NCBI GenBank assembly: GCA_964456985.1
Contig: CAYWDH010000022.1
Span: forward strand, 1-43,738
Source of the DNA: WJMT01 sp964456985
GTDB taxonomy: Bacteria; Acidobacteriota; Aminicenantia; Aminicenantales; Aminicenantaceae
Direction of reading: 5' to 3'
DNA: 43,738 nt
The notes under the pieces are model-generated. The model was not told the DNA's origin. It saw only the letters and a program-made list of their open reading frames with translations, and made no database searches. Positions 43,736 through 43,738 of the stretch are shown here, in pieces. The stretch's first letter is position 1. Every line of letters begins with the position of its first letter. Made by a program: the position numbers and the translations under genes.

Positions 43736-43738
43736 ATG
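43736..43738 (+). CDS. Start of a truncated gene
   Basis: An ATG occupies the last three bases, ten bases after AGGAGG (43720-43725). Only the start codon is in the window, so the product cannot be named. Confidence 0.55.

Overview
The window is a stretch of bacterial chromosome with moderate, A+T-leaning composition. Almost every gene starts after a GGAGG-type ribosome binding site, and there are no rRNA, tRNA, CRISPR, phage or transposase genes. Many products carry Sec, Tat or lipoprotein export signals, and two are predicted outer-membrane beta-barrels, so the host is a double-membraned (Gram-negative) bacterium. The many secreted peptidases, the discoidin-like proteins of the 'SLAELAKKEKDRR' type, GH172/GH36 glycosidases and Tat-exported aldo/keto reductase recall Acidobacteriota-like lineages such as Candidatus Aminicenantes. 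That placement is an inference from gene content, not a computed one.

Layout. 1-5014: an exported M64 peptidase, a discoidin-like surface protein, a C1B-like lipoprotein peptidase and a second discoidin-like protein. 5257-12339: a tight six-gene run (SH3 protein, M48 peptidase, CHASE2 adenylate cyclase, metallo-beta-lactamase-fold hydrolase, MscS channel with a cyclic-nucleotide-binding domain, MthK-like RCK potassium channel) that reads as a cAMP-to-ion-channel signalling module. 12392-15072: a GH172-like lipoprotein and a Spy/CpxP-like periplasmic protein. 15333-18056: pgsB-pgsC-pgsW for poly-gamma-glutamate. 18176-22736: Tat-exported ferredoxin-type aldo/keto reductase, an arsC-like gene remnant and a TldD/TldE pair of which only TldD has a Tat signal. 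22886-24965: an overlapping pair of a CysH-type reductase and a threonine-synthase-like PLP enzyme, possibly making sulfite and fixing it into a sulfonate. 25878-28018: a tandem-MerR regulator overlapping a radical SAM protein.

28015-33819 is mostly on the minus strand: beta-barrel, papain-like protease with an Ig-like tail, DMT-type permease, small membrane protein, C69 dipeptidase and aspartate/glutamate racemase. 33722-35544 is a recent tandem duplication that copied a small membrane-protein gene, its consensus promoter and the first codons of the divergent racemase. 35590-43453 holds a GH36-like alpha-galactosidase, an S9A prolyl oligopeptidase lipoprotein, an MFS permease, a beta-propeller/transglutaminase fusion and another beta-barrel. 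A new gene starts at the last three bases.

Taken together the region suggests an organism that lives on peptides and polysaccharides, with cAMP-controlled ion channels and a poly-gamma-glutamate system. The less ordinary parts are the cyclase/channel operon, the sulfite/PLP pair, the Tat-TldD arrangement and the fresh duplication.
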